A stretch of DNA of 64,000 bases from Cladophialophora immunda (lineage: Eukaryota; Ascomycota; Eurotiomycetes; Chaetothyriales; Herpotrichiellaceae), in NCBI RefSeq assembly GCF_000835495.1, contig NW_015622548.1, positions 496,001 through 560,000 of the forward strand, read 5' to 3'. Made by a program: the position numbers and the translations under genes. Shown here one piece after another: positions 42,062 to 52,453 of the stretch; positions within the stretch are counted from its first letter, which is position 1; each line of letters opens with the position of its first letter. Under the pieces are notes generated by a model. That model was given only the letters and a program-made list of their open reading frames with translations. It was not told the DNA's origin and made no database searches.

Positions 42062-43678
42062 ATGGCCTCCCCCGAGTCTCGCCTCAATCAAATAGTCAAA
42101 GGCGCACCTACAGCGAACATCCAACCACTGCCCTCTGCTCCACTCCATTCTCTAGGAAAACAATCCTCCGAGCCAGCCACCCTCGATCCTCTTCTGGCTA
42201 CCTTACCTTCCTCCCCTCCTCAAATCTACTTGAACCTCCTCATTCTTGAATCGTCCCTGCGCGCACAGTATCTGCACCTCGTCTCCCGCCGCCGGCTGAA
42301 CACCTTCTTCTTGCTGCTGCTGGCCGCTTGGAACTGCTTATTCTTCTACGCCCTCTTCCTGCGGCCTCGAGAAGATGGCACCGGTCTGGGTGGCTCCGTG
42401 TACTGGGTCGTCGAAACGTCGGAGAAACTGGCGTTGATGGGTGGTATTGTCACTGTACTTCTCGTCTGGGGCACGGGACAATGGGAAAGAGGCATTCGCT
42501 GGCCGAGAAAATGGCTGGGGACAACAAACAGGGGTCTGAGGGGTTTCAACCTGCGCGTGGTCAGAATCCGGGGAAAGTTTTGGCGCGAGATGCTCGGCCA
42601 CCTCTCATTCTTATTACCCTTCGGTCTTTGGCGCGAAGCGGGAGGCTCAGATTGGCACCTCGTCGAGCACGAAACCGGGCTCGTGATCGAGGAGGATCTG
42701 GCAAAAGGAGGGGACGCCATCATGCTTCTCTTGCTCCCGAAGTCCTTCTCCCCCGAGTTTAGGGAGAACTGGGAAGAATACCGCACAGAGTATTGGGAAA
42801 AGGAGAACGAACGTCGGGCAGGATTGAGGAGGAAACTAAATGCGCTCAGGAGAGCAAAGGCGAAGGAAGCGGGAGGGTGGAAATGGTGGACAGGTGCTTG
42901 GCGACTACAATCGTCCAGACACCATGGCCAGAGACGGCATCATGATCTGGAGAAACATCCTCACTTACAACATACGCAGGGGACGAGCTCGCATCGCGCA
43001 AGTCTTTCAGAAAGGGACGCTACCGGGCATGCTCGAGCATTGAGCGGGACGGCCAGCAAAAGAAGAAGTATCAACCTCGACTCGGACTCCACGCATAGCC
43101 GAAGTAGACAATCGTCACGCTCTTCCACACCGCATCTTGAATTTGACGTGGCCACTGAACGGCCTCTCTCAGAAAGAATGAGGAGAGGAAGCTCGGTTAG
43201 TAGCACGGCCAGTGTCCGAAGGAAACCGCCCAAGGACGGGCGCAGAGACAAGGACGGGAACAGAGAACGCGGAGGCGACGGCACCCCGCTTGGCACGCCC
43301 CTTCTGAGCCCTTTGACCAGCGCCAGTGGAGAAGACGACCGGGAAGAACGAAGGCGCCGAAGGAAGGAGAGAGAAGCTGCTCGCAAACAGAAAGAAGAGA
43401 TAGAAAGGGAGAGGGAAAGAGGGCAAGAACACATCAAGGAGGAAGACTCGCAGCAGAGGAAGAGCAAAATCAAGCAGGAACCGGCGGTCAAGCAAGAGTT
43501 CAAAACCGAGGACGGCAGTGGCAGTGGCAGTGGTAATGGGAACGGGAAAGGCTACGACGCCGGCGAGAGCAGCGTTCCCACCACCCCAAAGAGCGAGCAC
43601 GGGTTTTCTCTTGACGTGGCGACTACTGCAGCCACGGAGGGAGACACCATGATCAAGGCGGAGCCAGACGTGGCTTGA
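42062..43678 (+). CDS. SPO7: Spo7-like subunit of the Nem1-Spo7 lipin phosphatase
   Basis: Single exon, 538 aa. In yeast Spo7 holds the phosphatase Nem1 in the nuclear/ER membrane; the complex activates the phosphatidic acid phosphatase Pah1 (lipin) and so steers lipids to triacylglycerol and limits nuclear membrane growth. The sequence has the family layout: a helix QIYLNLLILESSLRAQYLHL, RRRLNTFF leading into membrane segment 1 (about residues 80-100), GSVYWVVETSEKLALMGG, and membrane segment 2 (about 123-138). Then come VRIRGKFWREMLGHLSF and a conserved PKSFSPEFRENWEEYRTEYW. The C-terminal 270 residues are charged, low in complexity, with Arg/Glu-rich helices and Lys-x-Glu sites; this tail is much longer than in yeast Spo7 (259 aa). 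Confidence 0.9.
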   Translation: MASPESRLNQIVKGAPTANIQPLPSAPLHSLGKQSSEPATLDPLLATLPSSPPQIYLNLLILESSLRAQYLHLVSRRRLNTFFLLLLAAWNCLFFYALFLRPREDGTGLGGSVYWVVETSEKLALMGGIVTVLLVWGTGQWERGIRWPRKWLGTTNRGLRGFNLRVVRIRGKFWREMLGHLSFLLPFGLWREAGGSDWHLVEHETGLVIEEDLAKGGDAIMLLLLPKSFSPEFRENWEEYRTEYWEKENERRAGLRRKLNALRRAKAKEAGGWKWWTGAWRLQSSRHHGQRRHHDLEKHPHLQHTQGTSSHRASLSERDATGHARALSGTASKRRSINLDSDSTHSRSRQSSRSSTPHLEFDVATERPLSERMRRGSSVSSTASVRRKPPKDGRRDKDGNRERGGDGTPLGTPLLSPLTSASGEDDREERRRRRKEREAARKQKEEIERERERGQEHIKEEDSQQRKSKIKQEPAVKQEFKTEDGSGSGSGNGNGKGYDAGESSVPTTPKSEHGFSLDVATTAATEGDTMIKAEPDVA

Positions 43679-43981
43679 AAATCAAGCCAGGGATATGGCG
43701 ATTGATTCTCAGCTTGATGTACTGCTCAACATAGAAACACTCCTAGCTCGTGTCGCCTCCTATGAATGAGACGTGATCAAGCCCGCCATGGTCAGAACTG
43801 TAAGAAACGCTGTAAATGGTTGTCGTCTACATCTAGTCGGTGTCAAACCCCCTCAACACCGCGAGTTCTACTACCAAAACCACGATGTCTAACGATAGTG
43901 GCAATCCAAAAGGCGCTCCATCGCCATCATATCCAACCCTCCATGCAAAAATGCAAATGCAGCCAGCATCGAAACCGTTGG
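43679..43981. other. Short convergent spacer
   Basis: About 300 bp between the stop codons of the Spo7-like and PAP2 genes. No further feature. Confidence 0.6.
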
Positions 43982-45153
43982 TCAAACGCGAGTATCCGTC
44001 TCAAGCTCGTCTTCCGGGTCGCTCTCGCCTCGCATATGTCCTCCACCAGGACTGGACCTCGTCGACGCGGCGCCGAGCCCGCCGCCATCAGTACCAGGCT
44101 CCCTTTCCGCTCTCCCTTGGCTTCCCTTCTCCGTTTCCCCGTCAACAGCCCTCTTTAACCTCCTTCCCACCCTGGGTCTCCAGTTCATCCTTGCATCAAG
44201 CAGGCTTCGGAACGCGATCCTGTACCCCAATATCGCTGTCAAACAGCCGATTGCCGCACCAAACAAGCAATCATGCGCTTGGTGGTGATATCCCAAGACA
44301 AGCGTGCTCGAGATGTAAGTCGCAGATAGAATTGGTGCTAGCACCAAAATCATGCGCCAGAATCCCCGTTTGCTGGTGTTGGAGGCGTCACCAATGCGGA
44401 GGTGGGCGAAGAGATACATCGAGAGATATCCCAGACCAGCAAACGCAATCTCACTATGTCCTGACGGAAACGACTGTAGCGCGTTATTAATGTCTTTGGG
44501 GTTGCCTGTACAGACATCTTCTACGCCGTACATCATCCCGTTGTATCCAGAGCCGACAAGTCCGTCTGGAACGACCGGATTGCAGACACTGAGGAAATGT
44601 GGTCGAAGTCCACCAATGGATTTCTTCAGAATGACCTGGAAACATGTCCCCGTTACCAGTGAATACAGGAGGCCAAGAGTGGCAGAGGAGAAGTCGGCGA
44701 AGGATCGAATGAAGATTTGAGAGACCAAGATCACTGCAAGGGGTATGAAGCCGCAGAGAGAACCCGTGAGGAGAGAGGACAGTATAGGCGTTGTATAAGG
44801 GTAGCCGATGGAGGGATTGTAAGTGGCTCCGTCGGGAGTGAGGAGCGGGAAGACAAGAGGCGGACGAGCAGGGATGATCCAGATCTGTAGTTTCTGGTCA
44901 GCACTGGACACTTGAGCTAAGGGGGAGATATCTGATGCCCACTTACCACACCTGTTCCACCCCCGATGATAAGGACACAGAGGAGGTCGGTCCAATGATC
45001 CAGGAAGAAAGCTTTTAGATACTGTCCCAGCCGTGGAAACGTTGTCTTGTCTGGCTTTAGGACGGCTGCCGAAGACTTGATGCGTGACGAAAGCGGTATG
45101 CGTGGTCGAGAATGAGATGTCCGGCGCGGAGGATTGTTGAAATCCCGATCCAT
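43982..45153 (-). CDS. PAP2-family lipid phosphatase (Dpp1/Lpp1-like)
   Basis: Two exons on the minus strand, 45153-44947 and 44884-43982, give 369 aa; the 62-nt intron starts GTAAGT, has GCTGACC and ends CTACAG. The family dephosphorylates diacylglycerol pyrophosphate, phosphatidate and related lipids. Several membrane helices are visible (ILSSLLTGSLCGFIPLAVIL, ATLGLLYSLVTGTCFQVIL and two at the C-terminal side). Catalytic motif 1 is KKSIGGLRPHF (Lys156, Arg163, Pro164) and motif 2 is SFPSGHSE (residues 208-214, His212). Motif 3 is partial: HQAHD supplies His270 and Asp274, but a Leu stands where an Arg is expected ten residues before the Asp. The C terminus is disordered and acidic. Activity is likely but the altered motif leaves doubt. 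Confidence 0.87.
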
Positions 45154-45597
45154 ATCGAACTAATGCTATCCAAAGACCTCTATGGGCCAACATGTAACTG
45201 ATCAAGGCGGGAAACGGAAACGCATTTAAGAGCGGCAATGACATCCAGATGATAAGAAATATACAGATCCGTATGCTTCGGTTTCACAGCGTTTGTCAGG
45301 CAGTGACGAGCCTAATGAGGTCGGAATCCCCCTGCCGGAAGGAGGGCTTCCGCAGACTGGTCGTACCTACCTCTACCTGCGTTCTGCGGACTGCAGAGCG
45401 TTTCGGTTTCAACGACACCCTTTGTCCAACAATGTAGAGGCGGATACGGTGAAGAAATGTTGATGGCAATCAAATGAGCACCAGACGTCACCGGAGTTTT
45501 GAGAGTTTCTGAGTGCCGTCAAGCTGGCTCTCGCTGGTTATTGGTCTTGCGGACTGCTCAATTCAATGACGCTCTTGTCAAATACTGATGTCGGAGC
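45154..45597. other. Intergenic region, promoter of the PAP2 gene
   Basis: Between two minus-strand genes; no coding frame is supported. Confidence 0.55.
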
Positions 45598-47505
45598 TCA
45601 ACTTTGCTTTGATTCATAGGTGCACCTCTCGCATCGGCAATCTCCACCGAGGACCGCCTGCAAACGGCCTCGCCGCTCTCGATAGTCCTTTTCCTGCACA
45701 TCGGTGTAGTGGTTCCAAATCTCTTCGCCGGCACGGATACCTTCCCAGGCGGTCTGTGAGGGAATATCGGGCCTCTCCCATACCCTCTCCCTAACAACGG
45801 TCAGATTTCTGACTCCTGAAGGCTTCCAAGTCACGTTCGGATTGCAGCTGTGATTTGCCAAGCACCAGAGAGGATGTACGGCTGCGACCTCAGGCTTGCC
45901 CGTCCAGGTCGATTGTTGTGCGTCAGCTACTCCTCTAAACTTGGCAAAAAGGGTCTGAATAATCCACCAGTCGTATTTCTTCAACCAAGTTGCACTGTAT
46001 GGCCTGCACCTCTCTCGCGAATGCATGAGAACTTCGAACCATTGGAGAGGTAGCTCGACATGGTGGCGCACGCTGTACGGTAGTGATTTCGGACCACTCT
46101 TGATCGGGAGGTCCATGACTTCTGGCGTCGGGGAGAAGTCTCCCCACAGATATTTTGTTTCGAAGAGATCCAAGGGGTGCAGCGTCTGGGTTTCGGCCAG
46201 CTGCATGGTTCGGGACAGGAGCAGAAAGTACAAATCCCATTCAGGGGTAGTTGAGCTTTCAGCCCGACCAAGTGTGTGGAGATCGTCATTGCCACTAGTT
46301 CCAGGACAGAAGGGCGCCTCAGCAGGAGGATAGCCCTCATCGGTCTGGTAGTCTTCCTTGTTCGGCCGATGATAGCGCTCTTTTGCAGCTGTCTGACATT
46401 TTTCTGAGCAAAAAGGAATATTGCACCCTGCACAATATCTCCGATCCTCTCGGTCGATAGCTTCTATATCAGCGGCACAGGCATCGCAGAGGGCCTCGCC
46501 ATGTGGCCGGATGGCGGTTAGGACCGATCGCTCTCTCAAGATGGTCGCCCCAGGTGCAAGTTTCCTTTTGGCAAATAAGCCCAGTTGGGAAGAGCAGTTA
46601 GCTGTAGAAAACCCACAGGTTTTTGCTTCACCGACAGAAAGCCTCTGCATACCCCCATTCAGCGACGGGGCAAGAGTTGGCAGTGTCGAGATTTCCACTT
46701 CCAAATCCGGGGCGGCCACGTGGAGCTTTTCATTGATATCGATCAATGCCTCTCGGGACATTCTGTCGGGCTCATGCTCATTCCATGGGAATATTTGGCG
46801 CTGACACCAGCCGAAGAGGGTGGGCTTGACATCGCGCCGGAGGATCTTGACACATTTATGGAACTTGGACTCATCCTCGTAGACAGTGGAGTACTTGGAA
46901 AAGTCTCCCACTACCTCCTCGATGTCCCGGACGGGCTCTCGAGGCTCCTCCCCGTTCAAACGCCGTATAAATCTCTTCACCGCCAAGACCTCGTCAATCC
47001 ACAGTTTCGCTTGTGTTTGCACGCCCAGGATGATGGCAGAGCGACACATCAAAACAAGGGAGCGGTACTTGTGCTCCAGGGCCACCGGGTTTGAGTCATT
47101 CCCGCTCTGGTCACCATCAGAAGCCGGCCAGGGATTTCCTGCGGAATCAACCGGCTCAAGATCTGAGACATCAGGGCCATCCAACGCCACAAGACAGAGG
47201 GTGTACGAGACATAGGCATCTGCCAGAGCCAGTTCACTGTACCCAAGAGCCTCGTAGACTTCAGCGCGCTGGAGAATGAGGTCCGGACATGGACCTGGAC
47301 ATTCGGCTAGGAGCTGGGTCAAGCGGTGGCGGGTTAGAAGCAGGTATGCATATCTTTTCCTTCGATCTGACAACTTTTTGACATCCGGGACTGAGGGGCC
47401 CCTGGTCTCGCTGAGGGCAACAGTGTGGTCTTCTGGCAGCTGAGTCAGTATGTCCCGAAGATATTGAGGCAGATCCGCCAGAGGGTCAACAGCACGGTCT
47501 TCCAT
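45598..47505 (-). CDS. SET and MYND-type zinc finger domain protein (SMYD-like)
   Basis: Single exon, 635 aa. The N-terminal 200 residues are helical with TPR-like features (RAEVYEALGYSELALADAYVSY). The SET domain begins near residue 300 (LGLFAKRKLAPGATILRE), is split by a MYND-like zinc finger (CDACAADIEA, then CAGCNIPFCSEKCQTAAKERYH), and resumes with WCLANHSCNPNVTW near residue 550, the NHSC motif that contacts S-adenosylmethionine. AGEEIWNHYTDV and the post-SET cysteines CRCERC close the domain. The usual catalytic tyrosine region is therefore HYTDV near residue 600. SMYD-like enzymes methylate lysines in histones and other proteins; the substrate here is not known. Divergent from the PS decarboxylase gene. 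Confidence 0.9.
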   Translation of the reverse strand: MEDRAVDPLADLPQYLRDILTQLPEDHTVALSETRGPSVPDVKKLSDRRKRYAYLLLTRHRLTQLLAECPGPCPDLILQRAEVYEALGYSELALADAYVSYTLCLVALDGPDVSDLEPVDSAGNPWPASDGDQSGNDSNPVALEHKYRSLVLMCRSAIILGVQTQAKLWIDEVLAVKRFIRRLNGEEPREPVRDIEEVVGDFSKYSTVYEDESKFHKCVKILRRDVKPTLFGWCQRQIFPWNEHEPDRMSREALIDINEKLHVAAPDLEVEISTLPTLAPSLNGGMQRLSVGEAKTCGFSTANCSSQLGLFAKRKLAPGATILRERSVLTAIRPHGEALCDACAADIEAIDREDRRYCAGCNIPFCSEKCQTAAKERYHRPNKEDYQTDEGYPPAEAPFCPGTSGNDDLHTLGRAESSTTPEWDLYFLLLSRTMQLAETQTLHPLDLFETKYLWGDFSPTPEVMDLPIKSGPKSLPYSVRHHVELPLQWFEVLMHSRERCRPYSATWLKKYDWWIIQTLFAKFRGVADAQQSTWTGKPEVAAVHPLWCLANHSCNPNVTWKPSGVRNLTVVRERVWERPDIPSQTAWEGIRAGEEIWNHYTDVQEKDYRERRGRLQAVLGGDCRCERCTYESKQS

Positions 47506-48380
47506 AGCGACCGCCTCCAGCGAAATCGAATTGCCAGAACGCAGGAATTGCTTTGCCCCTCAATATTGAAAATAACATGATTGTTGATCGCCGTTGAACC
47601 AGAGAATTGATTTGCTTGGCGGCTTCGAGGCGAAAGGCTGGGGGCATTGGGCACTAACCCCAAATAGAGATGGCCGGGTGCCGCTTTAATTCTCCATGTT
47701 GGCTGCGGCCTTGACGCCGACTCTTGTGTGTTGATTCAGTGCGCATATTCCTCCACGCCCGCCGCCCGCCGGATCCTCCGCTGTCACTCGGAAGTCTCAC
47801 GAGGCCCCAATATGATCTTCGCCCTCAGCATTCAATACCGCAGGTGCTCATTAGGGTGCCCTGAGACGGCAAGCCTCGTTGGATGCAAAGCGCAGAAGAG
47901 ATGCTCATCGACCGAGACCGGGGTCAACACCTCAACACTCCCTAGGCTCTTCTATAGGGACGGCCGACTGAAGCGAAGTCGCCGCTGGCCCCTCTAAAGT
48001 CTGTACACCAGCGACTTGTAGAGAAGAGGAATCGCACATCCAATGGCCGCGTTGGGTTCTTACCGAAGGTGGAAGAGTCCAAGCATGATGGACGAGGCCA
48101 GGGATACCACCAGCACCTCAGCAATCGCAGATCAGCCTACTAAGCCTCGAGGCTCATGCGCGGCTCTGCCCCTGCGGTGCCACCAGTGCTGTTATCATTC
48201 GAGCTTTGCCCAGAGACTGTAGCGACTGATGTCAGAGCTATGACGTTGCGCGATTCCAGAACAAGTTGCAGTCGGAGATGAAATCCGATAGCAGGTCTGA
48301 TATTTATTCCTCAAGCCCTGACTTTTTTCAACTGTGGCGGATTCAGACAAGCTCACACTCGCAACATAGCCGCGACGACC
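47506..48380. other. Divergent intergenic region
   Basis: An 875-bp region between the SET gene (minus) and the phosphatidylserine decarboxylase (plus). Contains promoters; no supported gene. Confidence 0.55.
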
Positions 48381-49497
48381 ATGTTCGATTTCATCCTGCA
48401 GTGGATCCATGATATTTTGGACTCTGCGCTCTCCGCGGTCAAACTCGTCCAGAACCGCCAGATAGGCTGGAAAACACTGAATCGCAAAACGGGCCGCTAT
48501 GAGCGCGAACAGCAGCCCATTTGGAAAAAGATAAAGCTCTGGGTCCTCTTCAGTCGTCTTGTTGAGTGGGTGGATCGCACACAATTACTTCGGCTGTGGA
48601 TTCACGAGAAAACCATCAAAGCCGGTAAGATGGCCCGGCATTGCTGCTCGACTTGTTTTATAGTTTTTTCCAGTTTCAGTCGAAGCTAACCAACTACAAT
48701 GTCCGATAGGAAAGGAAGAAGGCACACCGGCGTCTGCTCGTCAGATCAAGGCCTTTGTGGACTTCTACCACATCAACATGGACGACTTCACTCCTTCCGA
48801 CATCCACCAATATCGAACCTTTGAGGCCTTTTTCGTCCGACAGCACAAGCCTGGCGCGCGACCCATATTCGAACAGGATGATCCCACGCGCGCCGTAGTC
48901 GTCGCGGACAGTCGGCTGGTGGTCTACCCGACCGTGGCACAGACCCAGAAGCTCTGGATCAAAGGACGGAACTTCACCGTGGGCAACCTCATTCGCGACG
49001 ACGAGGCCGCCAAACCCTGGCACAACGGCGCCATCGCGAGCTTCCGCCTGTCTCCTCAAGATTACCACCGCTACCACTCCCCCGTCGATGGCACGGTCGA
49101 ATGGTTCAAACAGATCCCCGGCGACTACTACCAGGTGGACCCGATGTGCCTGCGGAGCGACATCGACATTCTAACCACGAACGCGCGGTGTGCCGTGTGC
49201 ATCAACTCGAAAGAATTCGGCAAGGTGCTATTCGTGGCGATCGGTGCGACCGACGTTGGCACTGTCGAGATCAGCCCCAAGTGCCAGAAGGTCGGTTCCG
49301 CGGTGAGGAAGGGCGACGAGGTCGGCCTGTTCCAGTTCGGCGGCTCGAGCATCATCGTGGCGTTCGAGGAAGGTGGCATCCAGTTCGACGAGGACTTGCT
49401 GAGCGTGAGCCGCAACTTGGTCATGATGGATGTCGAGGTGGGCATGAGTCTTGGACGTGCCACACAAAAGAGGTGGGGGAGGGCGGAAGCCAGATGA
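48381..49497 (+). CDS. Phosphatidylserine decarboxylase
   Basis: Two exons, 48381-48624 and 48710-49497, give 343 aa; the 85-nt intron starts GTAAGA, has GCTAAC and ends CGATAG. The enzyme makes phosphatidylethanolamine from phosphatidylserine and is made as a proenzyme that cuts itself to form a pyruvoyl group. Visible motifs: FEAFFVRQHKPGARPI, VVVADSRLVVYP, the His-containing YHRYHSPVDG, GDYYQVDP, and near the C terminus FQFGGSSIIVAFE. The cleavage site is GGSS (residues 292-295) in place of the classical LGST; Ser294 would become the pyruvoyl group. It has no C2 domain and no clear mitochondrial presequence or membrane helix, so it resembles the non-mitochondrial (Psd2-like) branch catalytic core. 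Localisation is uncertain. Confidence 0.92.
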
Positions 49498-50142
49498 TCC
49501 AGTACAAGACAACCCACCATGGCGCAAAAAAGCCACCTATAAAGCTGAGTTAGCCGTTTGAGATAGGGGAACAAGGCTAGGACGAAGCGAGCGTAAAATG
49601 AGCGAGAGATGCATCTGCCTCCGCCGTTGAGATCCCCTCGACCTACTCGATCCCAGACCCAATGCGAACGAGTGAATACAAGCCCGATATTCCTGGGTAT
49701 ACACCCTCCTCGCCCGCCTCGAGAGAGTAGCGAGAAAGAATAGCGAGTCAGCCGGCCCAAACCGGACAGACAGAGCCACTGGTGTTATCTCGCCTCTGGA
49801 AGGAGGGCGTCGACCGTTCATATCGCTGGGAAGTGCCCTGATTCGTCCCTGAGTTCTACAAGTAGGCAAAGACCACACGCTAGCTTTGCCGTGCCGCAGA
49901 TCACGCTAACCTTGCTTCGTATTCCGGACTGATTGCTATCGCGCGAGAGAAAGTATTCGACATAGGTATAACATATACCTCTATATATCCCCTGAAGATG
50001 TCGAGAAGAATCCAAGCAGCCCACCCCAAGCTTGTTCCTCGGATAGATGGGCAACACAACACACCTTCCACCTCCCAAAGGACCAGACACAGAACAATAC
50101 CGAGTACTTACTGCTCGTTGGGAACACATCTAACTGACTAGA
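49498..50142. other. Intergenic region
   Basis: Between two plus-strand genes; 3' end of the decarboxylase and promoter of the hydrolase. No gene seen. Confidence 0.55.
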
Positions 50143-51186
50143 ATGTCCTGCCCAGCCTGTTTCAAGGGGTCGATCCACGAGGGCACGCCGCGCGGGCGGA
50201 TGGTCCGACTGCACGGCCTGGACACCTACGTGAGCACCCCGGCCGGCGGTGGACGAGCGGTGAAAGGCATCATCGTCATCATCCCCGACGCGTTTGGGGT
50301 CGAGTTCGTCAACAACAAGCTCCTCGCGGACCATTACGCGGACAAGGGCGAGTATAAAGTGTACTTGCCCGATTTCATGGCCGGTATGTGAGCGTGTCAT
50401 ATCACCAGACCATAGTCCGACTTGTGTTTGGCATGTCACTGTGTTCTTGCTCACGGGATTATGTTTGCTAGGGTGGTCAGCCCCGGTCTGGATGCTTGAC
50501 ACGATTCGAGCGGTGGAAGGAGAGGGATCATTCCTGTCGAAGCTGTGCGTATTTCTCCCTCCCTCTCTCTTATGTCGATCGATCCAGCGGGGGTTAGTTC
50601 CAACGTCGGCACCAACGACCTATTAACCTTTGGGTGTGTGTTGTGTGTCTCCAGTTACAACATCCCATGGATGCTATACGCTCTTGTGCCTTGGTACATC
50701 GCCAACCGGATCGGCGCGAGCTACCCACGAGTCAAGGCGTTCTTCCAGGCGCTGCGCCAACACGAGCCGGACAGCAGCCTCCCCGTCGGCGCCGCCGGGT
50801 TCTGCTGGGGCGGCAAACACGTCGTGCTCCTCGCCGCCGACCGGGCCAGCGTGGTGGACAACAAGCCGCTCCTGGACGCCGGCTTCTGCGGACATCCCAG
50901 CATGCTCAACCTGCCCGGCGACGTCGAGAGGGTCCGGGTCCCCGTGGCCTTCGCCATCGGCGACAAGGACCTGCACATCCCGCCGGAGCAGATCGCGACG
51001 ATCCAGGCCGTCGTGGAGAACGCGCCCGCGGGATATCGCGGCGAGGTCAAAGTCTACCCGGACTGCGGGCACGGGTTCTGCGTGCGTGCCGACACGCGGT
51101 TCCCCGAGGTGGCCAGACAGGCCGCCGCGGCGGAGGACCACTGCATTGCGTGGTTCAATCGCCAGCTGCTTGGGTTGAGTGGATGA
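50143..51186 (+). CDS. Dienelactone hydrolase family protein
   Basis: Three exons, 50143-50383, 50472-50544 and 50655-51186, give 281 aa. Introns are 88 nt (GTATGT to GCTAG) and 110 nt (GTGCGT to CTCCAG). The fold is alpha/beta hydrolase. The nucleophile is Cys155 in AAGFCWGGKH, the acid is Asp208 or Asp210 in IGDKDLH, and the base is His244 in DCGHGFCVR, the Cys-Asp-His triad of dienelactone hydrolases. The N terminus has MSCPACFKGSIHEGTPRG, common in fungal members, and VIIPDAFGVE as the first core strand. These enzymes open lactones in aromatic degradation or act as general esterases. The last exon is GC-rich, which explains long spurious frames in other phases. Confidence 0.92.
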
Positions 51187-52453
51187 TTGTGCATGTTATG
51201 ATCGGAAAAGGAAGGCTTTGCAAATCGACGTCTCTTGCTTCGAGAAGGCTGGAGCGGTAGCCGTGTTATGAGGAGCATGGCGAGAAGCTGAGGAGACGCA
51301 TCTCAATGTCTACCAAGCCGCTTGTTTTGCCCTCTGGCAATCGCCAACACGATTGACGAACCAGAGACATCTAGGGAGTGTCTATATTGACGGGATCTAT
51401 TCTGGCCAATCCAATCCAGTAAATTCCCTTCCCAACTCCTCAAGCAAAGCACCTCTTTGAGCCTATTCTCTGACTCTAAGAGTCTCCTACCCATCGATTT
51501 ACCTATGTTTCCTCTGCGAACCCAAGGCGTCTCCACCGCCACCACCACCACCGATACATACAATGCAAGGCTGAAGAAAATCTCCATCTCCCCTGGTCCA
51601 TGCATGTCATGGCCCATGATGGGGGATGGGGGCTATTTATTAGCTTGGGGCTTTGACCTTCTTGTCGTGACATCGCATGCATACATGTACGATACATACA
51701 TACTTGGACATACCAAGGGGGAATAAGCTTGCAGGACCTCAGAGCCGATCCTGGCCCTGGTCTGGATTGGTGGTGTGTGCGAGGCTTGCTGCTTTTAAAA
51801 CACCCAGACAATGGTGATAGAAGCGAGACACCGATTCCAAATCCATAGCTCACGTCAATCAGTAATGGCCCCCACTGAGATCTGTTTTGGGAATACTCGG
51901 TATAATGGCGGAAACGAAATACGACCGGGCACTGCCATACAGACTCGTGGGCAACCCAGACGCCGCGACCGCGAATGGAGGAGTCGATTGGCCCTATTTC
52001 ATAACCACCCTCGTAGTCAGCGATCTCGCAACCAGGGTCTCACTGGAACCCGGACAAGTCTTGAAGTCATAGCCCATTAATACAAGCCACCGTCCAGGCG
52101 CAGCACACCCTGACCCAGGCAGTCTGCCGTCAAGTCCATTTCAACTGGGGACTAGGTTCGTCTCGGCCGACAAGTCTCCAGAAATGGAGATAGTAAAACA
52201 GCATCAGTTGGAGTCCTGAGACCAGCCCGGGCGAGATACTTCGCGTTCACATCCAAGCCAAGGTGGGTTCATTGTGGTGCACGAGTCGAGCCCGTTCGCC
52301 CCCCGCCTAGCCCAAGAATTGCAACATATATTCCTAATCTGGCCAACCAAGACCTCTGCTGTTCCCTGTCTCCACAGAGGACATGTTGGTGTCCAGCCAG
52401 TGAGCAGCAATCAGTGCCGTCTCGCATGGTGACCAGGCGATGGGAGGATGATC
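51187..52453. other. Convergent intergenic region
   Basis: About 1.3 kb between the hydrolase (plus) and the WD40 gene (minus). A frame at 51887-52072 (61 aa) has no motif and is not called. An alternating catgcatacatgtac type stretch lies near 51675-51712. Confidence 0.5.

Noticed and set aside
50630..51260. Two further long plus-strand frames over the dienelactone hydrolase
   Set aside because: They are Arg/Pro-rich shadows in other phases of a GC-rich exon.
51887..52072. 61-aa plus-strand frame in the spacer
   Set aside because: Short, without motif, and in a convergent intergenic region; not above chance.
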